Shown one piece after another: positions 1 to 8,027 of a DNA stretch of 64,000 nucleotides. Under the pieces are notes generated by a model. It did no database searches and had not been told where the DNA came from. It saw nothing but the letters and a program-made list of their open reading frames with translations. This DNA comes from CANDOC01 sp965261725 (lineage in GTDB: Bacteria; Pseudomonadota; Gammaproteobacteria; Pseudomonadales; Endozoicomonadaceae). The DNA lies in the NCBI GenBank assembly GCA_965261725.1, contig CBDHDU010000044.1, positions 248,001 to 312,000 of the forward strand, given 5' to 3'. Within the stretch, counting starts at the first letter, position 1. Every line of letters starts with the position of its first letter. A program made the position numbers and the translations under genes.

Positions 1-398
1 AAAAACAATAAGGCATAAGCGACTGCCAGTAGGGGGGGAATCTCAGAGGCTACTTTTCCTTCTTCGGTAAATGAACCTGAATGAACTGCTGGTAGCTGAT
101 TTAACTGAAAAGCAAAATGCAGATCTTCAGACGGTGAATCTGAAGATACTCTTTCGATGGTAACATTCACTGTCCCTGCCTCTTTAAAAACACTCTCCTC
201 TGTAAACTTGATCTTTAATTGTTTTCCATTCTCGGTCAGCGTCATCCAGTTATTCCAATTAAAACAGTCTGTGCTCAACCCTGCATACAAACAAGAGGAG
301 AAAATCGATATTCCGATTAAACAAAAACATCGTAGAATATAGTGACCAAGCGAGATGAAAGCTGCAAACAAAAAACCATTATCGCTTAATCGAGTCAT
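1..398 (-). CDS. Unknown secreted or membrane protein, C-terminus cut by window edge
   Basis: An open frame of 132 codons runs leftward from an ATG at 396-398 off the edge of the window, so the C-terminus is missing. The start follows a good AGGTAAT ribosome site. Residues about 10-42 are hydrophobic (with the run CFCLIGISIFSSCLYAG), which looks like a long signal peptide or anchor. A polar region follows, and a second hydrophobic stretch begins where the sequence is cut off. I recognise no domain. It lies downstream of the tandem RAM-domain gene with a small hairpin between them. It resembles the other orphan exported proteins of this window only in general character: minus strand, signal-like N-terminus, no family match. 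Confidence 0.6.
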   Translation of the reverse strand, partial: MTRLSDNGFLFAAFISLGHYILRCFCLIGISIFSSCLYAGLSTDCFNWNNWMTLTENGKQLKIKFTEESVFKEAGTVNVTIERVSSDSPSEDLHFAFQLNQLPAVHSGSFTEEGKVASEIPPLLAVAYALLF

Positions 399-444
399 AG
401 TATTACCTATTAATACGAAATCGTGGTTATGTATATTATGTTTC

Positions 445-463
445 AAGGGCTATGGTAGCCCTT
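445..463. terminator. Short perfect hairpin between two leftward genes
   Basis: AAGGGCTA (445-452) and TAGCCCTT (456-463) form a perfect 8-bp stem with a 3-nt loop. It lies just past the stop of the 548-1114 gene, in its direction of transcription. The T-run on the minus strand is poor, so it could be a weak terminator or an RNA end-stabilising hairpin. Confidence 0.4.
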
Positions 464-547
464 TATAAAAATGCAGTTTAGCTTTAGCTGCTTGTTTTTT
501 TGGTCACTGTTTTATCATACAGAGAATAACCCAGTGACCATTACAGA

Positions 548-1114
548 TCAGGGCATTAATACAAGGCGAGTATCCGTATGGGACAGCGCTTTGGTTGCCC
601 GGCCTTCGTTACCGATTCCCCGCAGCACCCGAACACCTCCGTCAATAACATCCATTAATTGCTGCAGGTTTTCAGATTCCACATACAGCAGGGTATCGTG
701 ACGCCCCAGTACACTGTGCGCCGCCAGAATTTCCGGATGATGGGCAATCAGCTTTTCACCAGCATGAGCACCGGCAATTGAAATATCAGCAAAAATCCAG
801 GCCGCTGTTTTTTCCGGGTGCCCAAACGTTTCGGCTGTGAGTTCTTTACCAAAAGCTTCCAGCGAAACCAGCGTTTCTGTTTTCAGAATGGGATTGAAAC
901 GATCTGCATGCAATGTTGCCAGTTTGTCACGGATAATATTCTGCAGATCGCCAAAGCTTTCAGCCTTGCCATAACAGATCAAATCAGTCGGACCGATCAG
1001 GCAGTGTGCCAGTTCAATCTCTTCAATCTTCAGTAGCTCTTCCCTGATCTTATGCACATCATTCTCACCGGCATCGACCAACACAAAAAAGCTAAGTTCA
1101 CCGTTTACTGCCAT
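548..1114 (-). CDS. Tandem Lrp/AsnC-type ligand-binding (RAM) domain protein without HTH
   Basis: 188 residues made of two similar halves (about 5-90 and 103-187). Each half shows the beta-alpha-beta-beta-alpha-beta pattern of the RAM effector-binding domain of Lrp/AsnC regulators, for example CLIGPTDLICYG in the first and SVLGRHDTLLYV in the second, each ending in a TET/TDT beta strand. There is no DNA-binding helix-turn-helix. The start ATG follows GAGGGGT. The gene lies 31 bp after aroE, last in the leftward dprA-tsaC-hemF-aroE cluster, and is probably co-transcribed. Stand-alone RAM proteins can sense small molecules such as amino acids, but nothing here names the ligand. The domain call is by fold pattern, not by search. 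Confidence 0.65.
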   Translation of the reverse strand: MAVNGELSFFVLVDAGENDVHKIREELLKIEEIELAHCLIGPTDLICYGKAESFGDLQNIIRDKLATLHADRFNPILKTETLVSLEAFGKELTAETFGHPEKTAAWIFADISIAGAHAGEKLIAHHPEILAAHSVLGRHDTLLYVESENLQQLMDVIDGGVRVLRGIGNEGRATKALSHTDTRLVLMP

Positions 1115-1145
1115 GGTTCACCCCTCAATGAATCCGATTTTATTA

Positions 1146-1982
1146 TTAACCTGCCAGTTGCTTACGAACAGCTGCAATAACTGGCGCTGTGTCAGGTTTG
1201 ACGCCCCGCCAGATATAGAAAGCTTTGGCAGCCTGCTCTACCAGCATACCCAACCCATCCAGTTGCATGCCAGCACCATTTTCGCGCGCCCAGCGGTTGA
1301 AAGCTGTTTCCTCTGCACCATACATCATGTCATAGCAGATCGTCCGACTGTTTATAACGACGGTTGGCAATAGTATCGTAGCACCCTGTAAGCTGGCGGA
1401 GGTGCCGTTAATGATCAGATCAAAGCTGTTGCGCAGTTGTTCAAATTTCAGAGCGACTATATTGCCTGATTCACTAAAATCAGATGCCAGTTGCTGTGCC
1501 TTTTCATAGGTACGGTTCGCAATAACTACTTCTTCGGGCGCTGCGTCCTGCAACGGTTGAAGAATGCCCCGTACCGCACCACCAGCACCCAACACCAGAA
1601 TCCGCTTGCCTGTAATTTGAATCTGATGATTTTGTTGCAGGTCTGTCAGCAGGCCAATACCGTCTGTATTGTCACCATGTACCACTTCATCTGCAGTCCG
1701 CCAGAGTGTATTTACGGCACCTGCTTTTTTTGCTCTTGGTGTTAACGCCTGAACAACCGACAGCGCCCGATGCTTGAAAGGAACAGTAATATTCAGCCCT
1801 TTGCCACCTTCGATATAAAAGCAGGCAACACGCTCGTCAAAGCCATCTTCCTCAACAAGAGAGGCTTCGTAGGTCAGTTTTTGATTGGTTTGTTCAGCAA
1901 ACAGTTTGTGAATTAACGGAGACTTGCTATGGGCAATAGGGTTGCCCATGACAGCATACCGGTCTGTTGTGGATGAAGTCAT
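1146..1982 (-). CDS. aroE: Shikimate dehydrogenase (NADP+)
   Basis: Reduces 3-dehydroshikimate to shikimate with NADPH, in the cytoplasmic chorismate pathway for aromatic amino acids. It has 278 residues, the usual AroE length. The shikimate-binding motif NPIAHSKSPL is at 14-23, the catalytic Lys is in NITVPFK (K70), and the catalytic Asp is in DNTDG (D107). The NADP-binding loop GAGGAVRG is at about 132-139. It starts 7 bp after the hemF stop, so the two are almost certainly translationally coupled. The hemF-aroE pairing is conserved in Pseudomonas and relatives. Confidence 0.97.
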   Translation of the reverse strand: MTSSTTDRYAVMGNPIAHSKSPLIHKLFAEQTNQKLTYEASLVEEDGFDERVACFYIEGGKGLNITVPFKHRALSVVQALTPRAKKAGAVNTLWRTADEVVHGDNTDGIGLLTDLQQNHQIQITGKRILVLGAGGAVRGILQPLQDAAPEEVVIANRTYEKAQQLASDFSESGNIVALKFEQLRNSFDLIINGTSASLQGATILLPTVVINSRTICYDMMYGAEETAFNRWARENGAGMQLDGLGMLVEQAAKAFYIWRGVKPDTAPVIAAVRKQLAG

Positions 1983-1989
1983 ATCAGCA

Positions 1990-2916
1990 TTACACCCAGT
2001 CGCGCGCTTTTAGAAATTCTGTATAGAGACGATGTTCTTCTGAGCCCGGTTCCGGTTGCCAGTTATATTCCCAGCGAACCTGTGGCGGCAAAGACATCAG
2101 AATTGACTCCGTTCGCCCGCCGGACTGAAGCCCGAAGATAGTACCGCGATCCTGCACCAGGTTGAACTCTACATAGCGCCCACGACGGTAAAGCTGAAAA
2201 TCCCGCTGCGGCTCTGAATAGGGAGTATCCCACCGTTTCTGCACAATCGGCAGGTAAGCTTCAAGATAAGAATCACCAACAGCCTGCATAAATTCAAAGC
2301 AACGCTCAAAAGGCCATTCATTCAGGTCATCAAAAAACAGGCCGCCAATGCCACGCGGTTCATTACGGTGTTTCAGGAAAAAGTATTCGTCGCACCAGTG
2401 TTTATAGCGTGCATAAACATCATCGCCAAAAGGCGCACAGGCATTACGGGCGACGTTGTGCCAGTGGCGACAATCTTCTTCAAAACCATAATAAGGCGTC
2501 AGGTCATAGCCACCACCAAACCACCAAACCGGTTCAGCCCCTTCTTTTTCAGCCACTAGCAAGCGAACATTAGCATGGGAAGTCGGCACATAAGGATTGT
2601 TGGGGTGCATAACTAGGGAAACACCCATCGCCTGAAAGCTTCGACCTGCTAATTCAGGACGACGTGCGGTTGCAGCAGGAGGGAGAGCATCACCTCTCAC
2701 ATGAGAAAAGTTGACTCCTCCTTTTTCAAATACTGCACCATCAGCAATAACTCTGGCTCGTCCGCCACCTCCGGTTGTGTGCTCCCAATCATCCTGCTGA
2801 AAGGTTGCTGTTCCATCTTCCTGTTCAAGTGCAGAGCATATTCTGTCCTGCAGCTCCATGAGCCATGTCTTTACGGTTGTAACGGCATGTGAATCAATCG
2901 GTTCTGTTATCATCAT
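1990..2916 (-). CDS. hemF: Oxygen-dependent coproporphyrinogen III oxidase
   Basis: Catalyses the aerobic oxidative decarboxylation of coproporphyrinogen III to protoporphyrinogen IX in heme synthesis. At 308 residues it is close to the usual length. Family hallmarks are NPYVPTSHANVR (about 107-118), which holds the active-site region, GGGYDLTPYYGFEED (about 134-148), and the C-terminal dimerisation part containing RRGRYVEFNLVQDRGT. Two ATG codons are adjacent at the start, so the true start is uncertain by one residue. It lies 31 bp after tsaC and 7 bp before aroE. Its presence points to an aerobic or microaerobic life. Confidence 0.97.
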   Translation of the reverse strand: MMITEPIDSHAVTTVKTWLMELQDRICSALEQEDGTATFQQDDWEHTTGGGGRARVIADGAVFEKGGVNFSHVRGDALPPAATARRPELAGRSFQAMGVSLVMHPNNPYVPTSHANVRLLVAEKEGAEPVWWFGGGYDLTPYYGFEEDCRHWHNVARNACAPFGDDVYARYKHWCDEYFFLKHRNEPRGIGGLFFDDLNEWPFERCFEFMQAVGDSYLEAYLPIVQKRWDTPYSEPQRDFQLYRRGRYVEFNLVQDRGTIFGLQSGGRTESILMSLPPQVRWEYNWQPEPGSEEHRLYTEFLKARDWV

Positions 2917-2947
2917 TATTTAGCCTGAAGAAGAGGGAGGACACTGA

Positions 2948-3508
2948 TTAACGGAGTTGTTTACCACTAACCAGATCAAATATACGGGAAGGTTCAGACT
3001 GCAAATCACCCACAGCACCGGGAACAATAAAATCGACTTCATCACCAAGCAATGCCTGAACATCATCCTGAGAGCGTAGCGGCTCTTCTCCGGCACGGTT
3101 TGCAGAAGTAGATACCAGCGGCTTGCCCCATGCCTGACATAAAGCCTGAACGACAGGGTGTCTGCTGATACGCACCGCAATAGAAGAATGAGAGCCTCGC
3201 ACCCATCCCGGTGTCCAGCCTTGCGGGTCTGGAATCACCCAGGTTACCGGGCCGGGCCAGGTTTGGCGCATGCGTTCGATTTGTTCTGAGTTCAGATGTT
3301 TTAACAGAGGGGCAATGGCAGATTCATCCGCAGCTACCATAATCAGCCCTTTTTCCATTGGGCGGCGTTTGATATCCAGAATGCGCTGTACCGCTTCACT
3401 GTTCCACGGATCGCAACCCAGCCCCCAAACAGCTTCGGTCGGATAAGCCAGCACTCCACCTGCTGTCACCGCTTCAGTGGCGGCTATTACACCTCTGTCG
3501 ATTGTCAC
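2948..3508 (-). CDS. tsaC: Threonylcarbamoyl-AMP synthase (YrdC/TsaC)
   Basis: Makes threonylcarbamoyl-AMP from threonine, bicarbonate and ATP, the first step of tRNA t6A37 modification. The YrdC signature AYPTEAVWGLGCDP is near the N-terminus, KRRPMEKGL follows at about 47-55, and STSANRAGE sits in the second half. I chose the GTG at 3506-3508, which has AAAGG seven bases upstream and gives 186 residues, the usual TsaC length. A longer frame from a GTG at 3586 would add 26 residues that do not look like the family. It lies between dprA and hemF, the same context as in Pseudomonas. Confidence 0.93.
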   Translation of the reverse strand: MTIDRGVIAATEAVTAGGVLAYPTEAVWGLGCDPWNSEAVQRILDIKRRPMEKGLIMVAADESAIAPLLKHLNSEQIERMRQTWPGPVTWVIPDPQGWTPGWVRGSHSSIAVRISRHPVVQALCQAWGKPLVSTSANRAGEEPLRSQDDVQALLGDEVDFIVPGAVGDLQSEPSRIFDLVSGKQLR

Positions 3509-3618
3509 ATCGTAACCTTTGTTTAACTGTTCTGAGTGTTTAACTGCTCTGAGCTCAGGCGAAACTACCTTAACCGAATAAGGCACACAAGTTCCGGAGT
3601 GTTGATAACACTGTTCGG

Positions 3619-4782
3619 CTATACCTGAAGTGCAATACCGCCCGGCACTGAGGTAACCAGTCCCTGTAGTTCCAACTCAAATAATACCGTAGTCAATTCC
3701 TGTGCATTCAGTCCGGTGACTTGTGATAATTCATCCGGATGGCAGCTTTCTGCACCAGCCAGAGCCCGCAGTATCTGTTGTTGGGTATGATTCTCCGTGA
3801 GAGACTCCACACGGATTTGATTATCTGCATTTACACTGGCTGTTATTCCGCCCAGTGGACCGTTAAGTTCTTCGATAATTTGTTCTGGTGTTTGTATCAA
3901 TACGGCACCCGAGCGTATCAACTGGTGGCAACCAACGGCTTGCGCATTATGAATCGTGCCCGGTATGGCAAACACTTCACGCCCCTGTTCAAGGGCAAAG
4001 CGTGCTGTTATCAGTGAACCGCTCTTTTCCGAAGCCTCAACAACCAATACACCGAGACTCAAACCACTAATAATTCGGTTCCGACGGGGGAAGTGTGTGG
4101 GGTGTGGCTGGGCATCGGGTGGAAACTCGGATACCAGTAAACCAACTTGCCTGATTTCTGCAGCCAGTTTTTTATGTCGCCTTGGATAAACCTGATCCAG
4201 CCCTGAACCCAGCACAGCAATAGTTCTTCCACCAGCAGTCAGTGCACCCTGGTGCGCAGCACCGTCTACGCCAATTGCCAACCCACTGGTAATAGTAAAA
4301 CCTTGCTCATGCAGCTGCTGAGCAAACCGCCGGGCATTTTCTTCTCCCTGCAGTGTAGGTTTACGACTTCCCACCATAGCGAGCTGGGGTGTGTCGAGTA
4401 ACTCGACATTACCTTGCACATAAAGCAGGGGAGGTGGGCTGTGAATTTCTGTTAAACGCTGTGGATAATCTTTGGAGAATGGAAAAATCAGCTGGTTATC
4501 AGGCTGTAGCCCCCATTCAACAATGCGCTCAGCACGTTGCTTCAATGAATCTTCCGCCAATCCATTTACGATTTTTTCTGCAAAGCCTGCCGATAAGGAC
4601 TGCTTCAAAGAGACTGGTGTCTGCACTAATAACTCTGAAGGGAAGGAATAGACCGATAACAGTGCCTGTAAGCGGTGATAACCAATTCCCGGAATCAGAG
4701 CAAGGCGAATCCATGCTGCCTGTTCTTCAGGGTTGTCGGGAAATGACCAGTGTTGGGTATTATGATGCGCCTGCGCCAGCAA
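3619..4782 (-). CDS. dprA: DNA-processing protein DprA (Smf)
   Basis: Binds incoming single-stranded DNA and loads RecA during natural transformation. It has 387 residues. A helical SAM-like N-terminal region with PGIG at 31-34 precedes the Rossmann-type DprA core: GSRK (138-141), SGLAIGVDGAAHQGAL (166-181), FPRRNRIISGLS (231-242) and SGSLITARFALEQGREVFA (254-272). A winged-helix-like C-terminus carries PDELSQVTGL. The start is a TTG preceded by GAGGT. Upstream a 9-bp inverted repeat separates it from the LysM gene. Many non-competent bacteria also carry dprA, so it does not prove competence. Confidence 0.95.
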   Translation of the reverse strand: MLAQAHHNTQHWSFPDNPEEQAAWIRLALIPGIGYHRLQALLSVYSFPSELLVQTPVSLKQSLSAGFAEKIVNGLAEDSLKQRAERIVEWGLQPDNQLIFPFSKDYPQRLTEIHSPPPLLYVQGNVELLDTPQLAMVGSRKPTLQGEENARRFAQQLHEQGFTITSGLAIGVDGAAHQGALTAGGRTIAVLGSGLDQVYPRRHKKLAAEIRQVGLLVSEFPPDAQPHPTHFPRRNRIISGLSLGVLVVEASEKSGSLITARFALEQGREVFAIPGTIHNAQAVGCHQLIRSGAVLIQTPEQIIEELNGPLGGITASVNADNQIRVESLTENHTQQQILRALAGAESCHPDELSQVTGLNAQELTTVLFELELQGLVTSVPGGIALQV

Positions 4783-4800
4783 GGGTGAACCTCAGTACAA

Positions 4801-4827
4801 CGTTTACTTCCTACTTGAAAGTAAACG
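4801..4827. repeat. Inverted repeat between LysM gene and dprA
   Basis: CGTTTACTT (4801-4809) is repeated inverted as AAGTAAACG (4819-4827), giving a 9-bp stem with a 9-nt loop just upstream of the dprA start. It could be a weak attenuator or an operator. No T-run follows on either strand. Confidence 0.35.
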
Positions 4828-4872
4828 CTGCCTGCAGAAGTTCAAGCTGAAATGAGAAACACGGAAAGCCGC

Positions 4873-5916
4873 CTAAGGATTCCTGACCACATCACTAATC
4901 TTCAATGGCTGGCCTGCTTCCATAATCAAGCCGTATGAAAGCTTTTCAAAGGGGCGATAAACCATCAGTAAACCCACACGTTCTGCAGGGAGTCTGACTT
5001 TCTCTTGCTTTATCTTGTCGACAGTCTCAAGTTGCCGATAAATTGCGAGAACATCGCCTTCCTTCATACCATCACGGCTGCCAAGGTTCAGCAGTACACT
5101 GTTGTATTTGCCGATACTGGCAACGCCACTATCGACTGTCAGAATTCTGCCGCTGACCTGTAGGTCGGGTTCTTTAGGATAAAAGACCGGAGCCAGCCGA
5201 CGCTCTTCCGAGGGCAGCAGATAATCACCGATTCTGATTTCTTCCCGGCTTTGGGTAACTCTGAGCGTTGCTATATCACCGGTGACTTTCTTAACATCAA
5301 CGGCACCCACATCTCTGGCGATAATACCCAGTATCTCCTGAGAATCGGGATCAAAAACTGGCTCTCCTTTGCGATAGAGTCCATAGGCTTTTTCATAACC
5401 TGATTCAAAAGAGCCCCGCGCATAAATCTGATCACCGATACCGCTGATAACCTGATCATGGTGAGTAGAAATCACATAAGGAGAGCTATCGAGCTCTTTG
5501 CCTAATTCAAGTATCCGGTTATTTCTCAGAAAGCTGTTGATCTTATCCAGAGGGATGGCTGAAATAGCAGAGTTCAGTGGTGTAGAACGAATCTTTGGAG
5601 ACATTTTAATAGTACGGGAAGCATCACCCCGGCGGCTTACTGTTAGCCAAGGGTCACCATCAATATAAATCAGGCTGATAGTATCTCCCGGAAAGATCAG
5701 ATGCGGGTTGTGAATCTGTGGATTATTTCTCCAGACATCCTGCCACTGCCAAGGGTTATGAAGGAATTCACCGGCAATGCTCCACAGAGTATCGCCTTTA
5801 CGCACCCGGTATTTCTGAGGATGGTCATCCTTTAACAGTTCTGCGGATGCCAGAACCTGCCCAGTGACCAGTAGCAGTGCCAACCCCAGCACATATCCCA
5901 GCAGCGACCTTCTCAT
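4873..5916 (-). CDS. Exported LysM-domain protein
   Basis: 347 residues. A signal peptide (1-25, hydrophobic LLGYVLGLALLLV, likely cut after ASA) leads into a single LysM peptidoglycan-binding domain at about 35-84 (YRVRKGDTLWSIAGEFL ... PHLIFPGDTISL). A long region of predicted beta character, without a named domain, follows. The ATG has a strong GGAAAGGAAG site. The gene is divergent from def and heads the leftward dprA-tsaC-hemF-aroE cluster, the position held by PA0020 in Pseudomonas aeruginosa. It probably acts in the periplasm at the cell wall, though the role of its C-terminal three quarters is unknown. Confidence 0.85.
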   Translation of the reverse strand: MRRSLLGYVLGLALLLVTGQVLASAELLKDDHPQKYRVRKGDTLWSIAGEFLHNPWQWQDVWRNNPQIHNPHLIFPGDTISLIYIDGDPWLTVSRRGDASRTIKMSPKIRSTPLNSAISAIPLDKINSFLRNNRILELGKELDSSPYVISTHHDQVISGIGDQIYARGSFESGYEKAYGLYRKGEPVFDPDSQEILGIIARDVGAVDVKKVTGDIATLRVTQSREEIRIGDYLLPSEERRLAPVFYPKEPDLQVSGRILTVDSGVASIGKYNSVLLNLGSRDGMKEGDVLAIYRQLETVDKIKQEKVRLPAERVGLLMVYRPFEKLSYGLIMEAGQPLKISDVVRNP

Positions 5917-6172
5917 GGTCTCTTCCTTTCCTTGGTGATCCCAATATCAATAACATTTTTTCCGGATGTTATCGCCTTGGTTATCGGCTTTTCGGTATGG
6001 AAATGCAGTTTGCGTACTGTCTGGCTTTCCACCGCTTATAACAAATTGTAATCATCTACTCAGGTACTTAGAATTACTGATACATAAAACAAGGACGCTG
6101 GCTGTATGATTTTTGTACAGCGCTGACTAATACCAACGCATTCCCTCATTTTCTGGAAGGTCTTCCCAATTC

Positions 6173-6682
6173 ATGGCTCTGCTTGAAATTCTTAAGTTTC
6201 CCGATGTTCGTCTCCGCAACAAGGCCAGGCCGGTCACTCAGGTAAACGACTCGATTCGTAAGCATATCAACGACATGCTGGAAACCATGTATCACGCACA
6301 GGGTGTGGGTCTGGCTTCTACACAGGTGGATATCGACGAGCGTATCGTCGTGATTGATGTTTCCGATAACGGAGACGATCCGCTGGTGTTTATTAACCCT
6401 GAAATTGAAGCGCTTCCCGGCGAAGCTTCTGATATGGCTGAAGGCTGCCTGTCTGTTCCCGGTTTCTATGAGCCATTGGGGCGCCCGGAAAATGTGCGGG
6501 TAACAGCCCTGGATCGCAATGGTGAAGAATTCAGCATGGATTGTGATGGCTTGTTATCCATCTGCATCCAGCATGAGTGTGATCATCTGGATGGCAAACT
6601 GTTTATCGACACCCTGTCGAAACTGAAGCAAAACCGTATTCGCAAGAAACTGGAAAAAGTAAAGCGCACGACAGCTGCCTGA
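6173..6682 (+). CDS. def: Peptide deformylase
   Basis: Iron-dependent hydrolase that removes the formyl group from the N-terminal Met of new proteins. It has 169 residues. All three metal-site motifs are present: GVGLASTQ (44-51, with Ser where most members have the second Ala), EGCLS (90-94, metal ligand C92) and QHECDHL (133-139, ligands H134 and H138 and the catalytic Glu). It is first in the rightward def-fmt-rsmB-trkA series, but here an extra PAP2 gene and a hairpin separate it from fmt. GGAAGG precedes the ATG and can pair with TTCC just downstream. Confidence 0.97.
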   Translation: MALLEILKFPDVRLRNKARPVTQVNDSIRKHINDMLETMYHAQGVGLASTQVDIDERIVVIDVSDNGDDPLVFINPEIEALPGEASDMAEGCLSVPGFYEPLGRPENVRVTALDRNGEEFSMDCDGLLSICIQHECDHLDGKLFIDTLSKLKQNRIRKKLEKVKRTTAA

Positions 6683-6704
6683 TTTATTACCTCTTTCCCT
6701 ATAC

Positions 6705-6733
6705 GTGTTACCCGAAATGCCCTCGGGTAACAC
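6705..6733 (+). terminator. Hairpin terminator after def
   Basis: GTGTTACCCGA (6705-6715) and TCGGGTAACAC (6723-6733) form a perfect 11-bp stem with a 7-nt loop, 22 bp after the def stop. Only a short T-rich stretch (TATTTCT) follows. It probably ends or stabilises the def transcript. Confidence 0.6.
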
Positions 6734-6917
6734 TATTTCTCATATCCCTTTTCTCAAAACACTCCTCATTCAACATAACTTGTTGTTTTTATTGGTTTTT
6801 ATTTTTATAGCACAGCTTCTGCGTTACTGAAGTCACAATAAAAATAAAAATCGTCTTAAAATAATAATAAAAAATACTGCCCGAATAATAATCAGAGCCA
6901 GGGGCAAGGGATATCAG
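6734..6917 (+). other. AT-rich gap, possible small RNA or untranslated leader
   Basis: The gap between def and the PAP2 gene (6683-7038, about 356 bp) has no open frame of note. It is very AT-rich at 6775-6890. It is bounded on the left by the def hairpin and on the right by a good intrinsic terminator (6918-6950). A terminator there without a gene in front implies a short transcript begun in this gap, or an attenuated leader of the PAP2 gene. Confidence 0.3.
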
Positions 6918-6950
6918 ACCACATGAACCTTCATGTGGTTTTTGCTTTTT
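6918..6950 (+). terminator. Intrinsic terminator upstream of the PAP2 gene
   Basis: ACCACATGAA (6918-6927) pairs with TTCATGTGGT (6930-6939), as an 8-bp stem with the central bases as loop. TTTTGCTTTTTT follows directly. It is a classical rho-independent terminator reading rightward, placed about 90 bp before the next start codon. Confidence 0.65.
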
Positions 6951-7038
6951 TGTATCCGGCATTTTCCAGCTAGTACGCTATTATCAGTTCAGAATCCAAA
7001 AAATACCCTGTACCTGAAGGACTCGTCGGAGCCAACCC

Positions 7039-7974
7039 GTGGCCTACACCGCATCGGATTACGAGCTTATACATCTGCTTCAGTCAGCACTGGAACCTTT
7101 AAATGGGATAATGCTTGGGTTGTCTCAAGTCGGTTATTCCCAGAGCTATCTGCTGCTGACGGCCGTTATTTATTGGGTTATGAGCCCAAAGCTGGCATTG
7201 CGGCTGGGTTTTATTGTTGTTTTCAGCAGTCTGGTGTTTGCTTTTATAAAAGTGTTTCTGAAAGGTCCCCGCCCTTATCATGCCTACCCAGAAATCAGGA
7301 TTGGCCCACTGGAGTCAGACAACGGAATGCCATCCGGTCACACACAGACAGCCGTGACGTTTTTTGGTTGTCTGGCCATGACGCTGCGTCGTCCGTTTTT
7401 CTGGATCATTGCAACTATGGGCATTATTGCTGTTGGCACCTCACGGATTTATCTGGGAGTGCATTACCTCGATCAGGTACTCACCGGCCTTATCTCCGGA
7501 GTCATAATTGTTGCGCTGTTTATATTATTTGAGAACCGGGTGTGCCGATTCTTTAGCCGTCTATCCACAGGTTCTGCCATCTTGTTGATTCTGGCAATCA
7601 GCAGCGTTCTCTGCCTTATTCACTTTGCAGCAGGTATGACCGCAGCCTTTCCATGGCGCAATATTGGCTTGCTGACAGGGCTGGGTATCGCCACTGTTCT
7701 GGCTTACCAGTCCGGGTTACTGAGGGAGTATTCAGGCATTCAGCTGAAACGAATACTGCTGGCTGTTCCCGGTTTGCTTGTGCTGGTGTTCGCATGGAAT
7801 ATCGAAAAAGAGATCCGAGCAGCCGCCGACCCTTTACTACTGAAAAACAGCATCACATTTCTAAAAGGGTTTCTGGCAGCGCTCTGGGTTATCTGGCTAT
7901 GGCCTGTTTACTGTAATCTGATTCTCAAGCAGATCTCTAAACAACCACCAAACAAAGACATGCTGGAAGATTAA
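7039..7974 (+). CDS. PAP2-family membrane phosphatase
   Basis: 311 residues with several membrane segments. The type 2 phosphatidic-acid phosphatase signature is complete: K71-x6-R78-P79, PSGH at 98-101 and S135-R136-x5-H142-x3-D145. Members dephosphorylate lipid phosphates such as phosphatidic acid, undecaprenyl pyrophosphate or phosphatidylglycerol phosphate. The substrate cannot be read from sequence. The start is a GTG with GGAG seven bases upstream. The C-terminal half (about 180-300) adds further hydrophobic segments beyond the core. It sits between def and fmt, which are neighbours in most relatives, so it looks inserted into a conserved operon. Confidence 0.88.
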   Translation: MAYTASDYELIHLLQSALEPLNGIMLGLSQVGYSQSYLLLTAVIYWVMSPKLALRLGFIVVFSSLVFAFIKVFLKGPRPYHAYPEIRIGPLESDNGMPSGHTQTAVTFFGCLAMTLRRPFFWIIATMGIIAVGTSRIYLGVHYLDQVLTGLISGVIIVALFILFENRVCRFFSRLSTGSAILLILAISSVLCLIHFAAGMTAAFPWRNIGLLTGLGIATVLAYQSGLLREYSGIQLKRILLAVPGLLVLVFAWNIEKEIRAAADPLLLKNSITFLKGFLAALWVIWLWPVYCNLILKQISKQPPNKDMLED

Positions 7975-8027
7975 CAGCATGCGATTTATTATTGCCGCCC
8001 TCTTAAAAGCCTTGAGCCGAATTAATC

